From an uncultured SAR86 cluster bacterium (lineage in GTDB: Bacteria; Pseudomonadota; Gammaproteobacteria; Magnimaribacterales; D2472), in NCBI GenBank assembly GCA_902511575.1, contig CABXFU010000011.1:1-37598 (forward strand): DNA of 37,598 bases, given 5' to 3'. Below are positions 33,834-37,598 of the stretch, in pieces. The stretch's first letter is position 1, and each line of letters begins with the position of its first letter. The translations under genes were made by a program, and so were the position numbers. The notes beneath the pieces are model-generated. The model saw only the letters and a program-made list of their open reading frames with translations. It made no database searches and was not told where the DNA came from.

Positions 33834-35215
33834 ATACTATCAATACTTCACAAAGCAATGGAATTAAATGGGGTCCATTTACCCTCAGAATTCCTTTCAT
33901 TCATATTAAATTTAGAGCACCAGAGTTCCTTCAGGGCCTTGTAATTTCTGGAGCTACTGCTTTTGCAGCTGCACCTTTGGCTATGAAACTAGGCTTAAGC
34001 TTTGAAGAGGCTGTAGCACTAAGTATGGTTGCAGGAACTTTTATTTCAGCTGGCCCTTTAATCTTTGGTGAGCCTATGGCACCTGGATGGGTTACACCAG
34101 CAGTTCCTATAGTAATGGGAGCTTTGGCCGCAGCTGGTTATTATGGAGTTCCTACCGAAGGATCAGATATTTGTGTTGATGGTGTATGTAGATACAACCC
34201 AGAAGCCTTTCAATTCATGGCAGCAATGTGTTTTGAATTTACAGCTTTAATTTTAATTCTTGGATTAACTGGTTGGGGTAAATTATTAGTTGAAAAAATA
34301 CCAAATGGATTAAAAGCTGGAATTATCTTAGGAGCCTCCTTGGCTGCTTTCTACCAAGTATTTTTTGAAGATTTTGATGCATATCTTTTGCAACCTGTTT
34401 CTATGACAGTAGCAATTGTTCTATGTGTTATCACTACTTTTTCTAATCCTTTTAAAAGAATTGCTGCCAAAAATAAATTTTTTGAAGTCATTGGTTCCTT
34501 GGGATTATTACCAGGATTTGTAGTTGCTGGTTTAGTAGCTTTCTTTTTAGGCGAACTAACTTTTAATATTGAGTGGGGTTTTAAAATTCCTGCAATCATG
34601 AGCTTGATAGAGAAAACTTCACCACTTTATATTGGATTGCCAACATTACAGATGTATATCGATGCATTGCCATTGGTGATTATTGGCTACATGCTCCTTT
34701 TTGGAGACCTGGTTACTGCAACAGAAGTCTTAAAAGATGCTCAAAAACATCGAGATGATGAGAAGTTACCGATTGACCTCAATAGATCGCATCTTTCTGT
34801 TGGGATTAGAAATCTATTGGCTTCATTAATCAATCCATTTTTTCCAACTCAGGGAGCTCTATGGACAGGAGTTCATGTCGTTGTAGCTGAGCAATGGAAG
34901 AAGGGTCATAAACATATGCCCTCAATTTTCGATGGAATTGGCTCTTATTATTTAATGGGCATCCCGTTTTTGTATTTTACATTGCCTTTTGTGACTCTCA
35001 TGCAGCCATTGATGGTCATGGCTCTTACCTTGACATTAATTTTAACTGGTTTTGCTTGTGCTTATGTTGCTATGGCAATTCCAAAAAAGAATTCTGAAAT
35101 GGCAACTGCACTTCTTATAGCATTCTTCATTACTTTTTATAGTGCCTGGGTGGGTCTTCTCATAGGTTTGTTGTTGGCAGTTTTTGTCGATGGATTTGAA
35201 GAAGAGGCTGCATGA
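33830..35215 (+). CDS. Predicted multi-pass permease (possibly NCS2/SulP-like fold)
   Basis: 461 residues with about 12 hydrophobic segments, rich in Gly and Ala. Early features are FLQGLVISGATAFAAAPLA and a GPLIFGEPMAPGWVTPAVP loop, with a short soluble insert bearing two Cys (SDICVDGVCRYNP). A KIPNGLKAGIILGASLAA segment recalls the core of NCS2 or SulP transporters. I cannot assign a substrate. The gene is locked to the MoxR/CoxE pair by an ATGA overlap upstream and to yadG by another downstream, so its product may be the client or partner of that system. Confidence 0.75.
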   Translation: MNTINTSQSNGIKWGPFTLRIPFIHIKFRAPEFLQGLVISGATAFAAAPLAMKLGLSFEEAVALSMVAGTFISAGPLIFGEPMAPGWVTPAVPIVMGALAAAGYYGVPTEGSDICVDGVCRYNPEAFQFMAAMCFEFTALILILGLTGWGKLLVEKIPNGLKAGIILGASLAAFYQVFFEDFDAYLLQPVSMTVAIVLCVITTFSNPFKRIAAKNKFFEVIGSLGLLPGFVVAGLVAFFLGELTFNIEWGFKIPAIMSLIEKTSPLYIGLPTLQMYIDALPLVIIGYMLLFGDLVTATEVLKDAQKHRDDEKLPIDLNRSHLSVGIRNLLASLINPFFPTQGALWTGVHVVVAEQWKKGHKHMPSIFDGIGSYYLMGIPFLYFTLPFVTLMQPLMVMALTLTLILTGFACAYVAMAIPKKNSEMATALLIAFFITFYSAWVGLLIGLLLAVFVDGFEEEAA

Positions 35216-36129
35216 GTCAATTTGCTCTTGAGATCACTGATCTTAAAAAAACATATGATTCAGATGTTGTTGCCTTAAAGGGAATTAACCTTTCAGTAAA
35301 AGAAGGAGATTTCTTTGCATTGCTTGGACCAAATGGAGCTGGAAAATCTTCTACAATTGGTATTATTGCTTCATTGGTAACCAAAAGCGCTGGCAAAGTA
35401 AAAATCTTTGATATTGATACAGATAAAAATTTTCCAGAAGCAAAGCGTTTGCTTGGAGTTGTTTCTCAAGAAATAAATTTTAATAATTTTGAGAAAGTTT
35501 TTGATATTGTTACAACTCAAGCAGGTTTTTACGGCATTCCGCTAAAAGATTCTAAGTTAAAAACTGAGTTAACGCTTAAACGTCTTGGCCTGTGGGAAAA
35601 GCGTAATGAGCAAGCTCGAACATTATCCGGAGGATTTAAGCGAAGGTTAATGATTGCAAAGGCATTAATTCATGAACCAAAACTTTTAATACTCGATGAG
35701 CCTACGGCCGGTGTTGATATAGAACTCAGGCGAGAGATGTGGGAGTTTTTAAAGGAGATTAATGCCCAAGGCACTACTATTATTTTAACCACGCATTACT
35801 TAGAAGAGGCTGAGCAACTATGCAAGAATATAGCTATCATTGATCATGGCGAGCTAGTTGAAAATACTTCAATGAAAGATCTTTTAAGTCGTCTTGATGT
35901 TCAGGGGTTTGTATTAGATATAGATCAGTCTCTGGATCAAGCGCCTTCTATTCCCGATTTTCCAATTACCTTAGAAGACTCAACCACTTTGAATGTGGCA
36001 ATTCAAAAAGACCAATCTATTAATGATCTCTTTGATCAGCTGACAAGCTTGGGCATCAATGTTTCATCGATGAGAAATGAATCAAATAGATTAGAAGAAA
36101 TGTTTATTGAAATGGTTAAGAAGAGTTAA
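35212..36129 (+). CDS. yadG: ABC transporter ATP-binding protein, YadG-like
   Basis: 305 residues, nearly the same length and layout as E. coli YadG. Walker A GPNGAGKSS, Q-loop VVSQEINFNNFE, signature LSGGFKRRLMIAKAL, Walker B LLILDEPTAGVDIELRR, and H-loop TTHYLEEAE. The C-terminal 80 residues end with a MRNESNRLEEMFIEMV block, as in YadG. It powers the YadH permease encoded two bases downstream. The exported substrate is not known. The start overlaps the permease stop by four bases. Confidence 0.94.
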   Translation: MSQFALEITDLKKTYDSDVVALKGINLSVKEGDFFALLGPNGAGKSSTIGIIASLVTKSAGKVKIFDIDTDKNFPEAKRLLGVVSQEINFNNFEKVFDIVTTQAGFYGIPLKDSKLKTELTLKRLGLWEKRNEQARTLSGGFKRRLMIAKALIHEPKLLILDEPTAGVDIELRREMWEFLKEINAQGTTIILTTHYLEEAEQLCKNIAIIDHGELVENTSMKDLLSRLDVQGFVLDIDQSLDQAPSIPDFPITLEDSTTLNVAIQKDQSINDLFDQLTSLGINVSSMRNESNRLEEMFIEMVKKS

Positions 36130-36131
36130 GC

Positions 36132-36911
36132 ATGAAAAGAAGAAATGAGATATTAGTTTCTTTAATCACTCTTATTAGAAAAGAGATTAAACGCTATTTA
36201 AGAATTTGGGTGCAAACATTGGTGCCACCAGCAGTCACTATGTCATTGTATTTTGTAATCTTTGGATCCTTGATTGGCCCAAGAATTGGAACCATGGACG
36301 GGCTCGATTATATTCAGTTTATGATTCCTGGACTTATTATGATGTCAGTTATAACGAATTCATATGCAAATGTTGTTTCCTCTTTCTATTCTGTTAAATT
36401 TCAAAAATCAATTGAAGAATTACTAGTATCTCCAATGCCTAATTGGGCCATATTAGTTGGCTTTATTATGGGTGGAGTTTCTCGTGGTGTTTTGATTGGC
36501 TGTATAGTCTTTTGTGTCAGCCTTTTCTTTTATCCATCTTTTACCATCGTTAATCCATTGCTAACGATTTCTGTTTTATTTTTAACAGCTATATTGTTTT
36601 CATTGATGGGTTTTATCAATGCTATTTTTGCTGATAGCTTTGATGATATTTCCATCATTCCAACCTTTGTCCTTACACCCTTAATTTATCTGGGTGGCGT
36701 ATTTTATTCTATCAACATACTTCCTGATATTTGGAGAAATATCTCTATGGCAAATCCGATGTTGTATGTTGTAAATACCTTTAGGGAAGGGATGCTAGGA
36801 GTGAGTGATGTATCTATTCCATTTGCATTGGCAATGATTGTTTTTTTTATAGTTATGCTGACTTCAGCATGTCTATTTCTTTTGCATAGAGGGGTTGGAA
36901 CTCGTCAGTGA
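36132..36911 (+). CDS. yadH: ABC-2 type permease, YadH-like
   Basis: 259 residues with six membrane helices. The start KEIKRYLRIWVQTLVPPAVTMSLYF, then MIPGLIMMSVITNSYANV and FVLTPLIYLGGVFYSI, follow E. coli YadH closely. It forms the membrane part of an export complex with YadG in the inner membrane. Its stop overlaps a GTG start of queF. Confidence 0.94.
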   Translation: MKRRNEILVSLITLIRKEIKRYLRIWVQTLVPPAVTMSLYFVIFGSLIGPRIGTMDGLDYIQFMIPGLIMMSVITNSYANVVSSFYSVKFQKSIEELLVSPMPNWAILVGFIMGGVSRGVLIGCIVFCVSLFFYPSFTIVNPLLTISVLFLTAILFSLMGFINAIFADSFDDISIIPTFVLTPLIYLGGVFYSINILPDIWRNISMANPMLYVVNTFREGMLGVSDVSIPFALAMIVFFIVMLTSACLFLLHRGVGTRQ

Positions 36912-37598
36912 AGATTAAATATCTAGGACAACAATCTACCCCAAAACTTGATTCTTACTCTCCAGATTTTTTAGACTCTATTCCTCGACATAATCAGCAC
37001 TTAAATAAATTTTTTGGATTGGATTATTGGAATGCTTATGAATTCTCATATCTAAATTCTAAAAATCTTCCAGTAATTGAGGCTTTAGAAATAAAAATTC
37101 CAATGCACTCTGCATTTACTGTTGAATCTAAGTCTTTGAAACTCTACTTAGCATCTTTTTATAATAAAAAATTTAATAACTCGACTAGAGCATATAAATT
37201 AATTGAGGGAGATTTAAGCAAACTTTTAAACTCCCAAGTATCTGTCAGGAAACTAAATAGATTTGATGATGCTCCTAGTTCTACTCTTGTCTCAAGATTT
37301 AAAAATAAAGTACCAAAAAATAAGGTGATTCACTTTCAAGGTTTCAGATCCATATGCCCTGTGACGTCTCAACCCGACTGGGGTAATATTTATATCCATT
37401 CCATGTCTAATCCCATGGATTCAAAAAAATTAATTAAATTTTTGAAATCATATAGAAACAAAGGTGATTTTCATGAAGCTTGTATTGAATCTATTTTTAT
37501 ATCACTTCAAGAAGGAGCTAATGTTGCTCTTATTGGAGTTGAGCTTCCTCCAAATTATGGAGAGAAATATACGAGTAGTTTTAAGAACATGTATCTTG
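36908..37598 (+). CDS. queF: NADPH-dependent 7-cyano-7-deazaguanine reductase QueF (5' part; runs off the window)
   Basis: A frame opens at GTG 36908, overlapping the yadH TGA (GTGA), and stays open for 230 codons to the window end. QueF reduces preQ0 to preQ1 for queuosine in tRNA. Seen: LDSIPR near the start, VESKSLKLYLASF (long, unimodular form), FRSICPVTSQPDWG with Cys150 and Asp157, and FHEACIES with His189 and Glu190. These four fall at exactly the spacing of Cys190, Asp197, His229 and Glu230 of E. coli QueF (282 residues), so about 50 residues are missing. The usual RSNC reads RSIC. A unimodular type is typical of gammaproteobacteria. Confidence 0.93.
   Translation, partial: MKIKYLGQQSTPKLDSYSPDFLDSIPRHNQHLNKFFGLDYWNAYEFSYLNSKNLPVIEALEIKIPMHSAFTVESKSLKLYLASFYNKKFNNSTRAYKLIEGDLSKLLNSQVSVRKLNRFDDAPSSTLVSRFKNKVPKNKVIHFQGFRSICPVTSQPDWGNIYIHSMSNPMDSKKLIKFLKSYRNKGDFHEACIESIFISLQEGANVALIGVELPPNYGEKYTSSFKNMYL

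Overview
The window is AT-rich and gene-dense. It has very short intergenic gaps and many 1-8 bp gene overlaps, mixed strands, one tRNA and no insertion sequence or CRISPR array. Several proteins have clear gammaproteobacterial counterparts: a YadG/YadH-type ABC pair, long-form (unimodular) QueF, BolA, TatD and MarC. Together with secreted polysaccharide and ester hydrolases and a photolyase, this suggests a streamlined surface-ocean gammaproteobacterium, SAR86-like. The taxonomic placement is an inference from gene content and base composition, not a search result.

Bases 1-2416 hold the 3' end of a GH2 glycoside hydrolase, a patatin-like phospholipase, and a perfect 267-bp direct repeat on each side of the phospholipase (910-1176 and 2092-2358). 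Each repeat carries a strong promoter, about 210 nt of purine-rich, GC-elevated sequence without ATG on either strand, several helices and an intrinsic terminator. This looks like a duplicated, structured non-coding RNA and is the most unusual feature here. Bases 2417-4457 hold pyruvate kinase and a MarC-family membrane protein.

Bases 4452-12816 form a sugar-use region: a LacI-type regulator divergent from an SGLT-type sodium/sugar symporter, glucokinase, a secreted GH3 beta-glucosidase and a convergent DUF5916/CBM9-like outer-membrane protein. A 16-bp LacI-type palindrome sits on the predicted transcription start of the symporter. The implied route is glucan oligomer to glucose (GH3), uptake (SSS), phosphorylation (Glk) and glycolysis (Pyk).

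Bases 12938-25579 are mixed accessory metabolism. They include an orphan bL33-like small protein, an operon of indoleamine 2,3-dioxygenase with a PncC(CinA-C)-NadD-like fusion (both tied to NAD metabolism), and a Baeyer-Villiger monooxygenase/sulfatase/alpha-beta hydrolase operon. An amidohydrolase/renalase-like flavoprotein/photolyase operon follows, then a PhoD-like phosphatase, an unknown lipoprotein and a DUF6356 protein.

Bases 25687-37598 hold tRNA-Gly(TCC), Ogt, BolA, an RND-superfamily exporter and a CaiB/BaiF racemase, with TatD on the opposite strand. A tightly packed run follows: thioesterase, MoxR AAA+, CoxE-like VWA protein, permease, YadG, YadH and a queF gene that leaves the window and begins with GTG inside the yadH stop.
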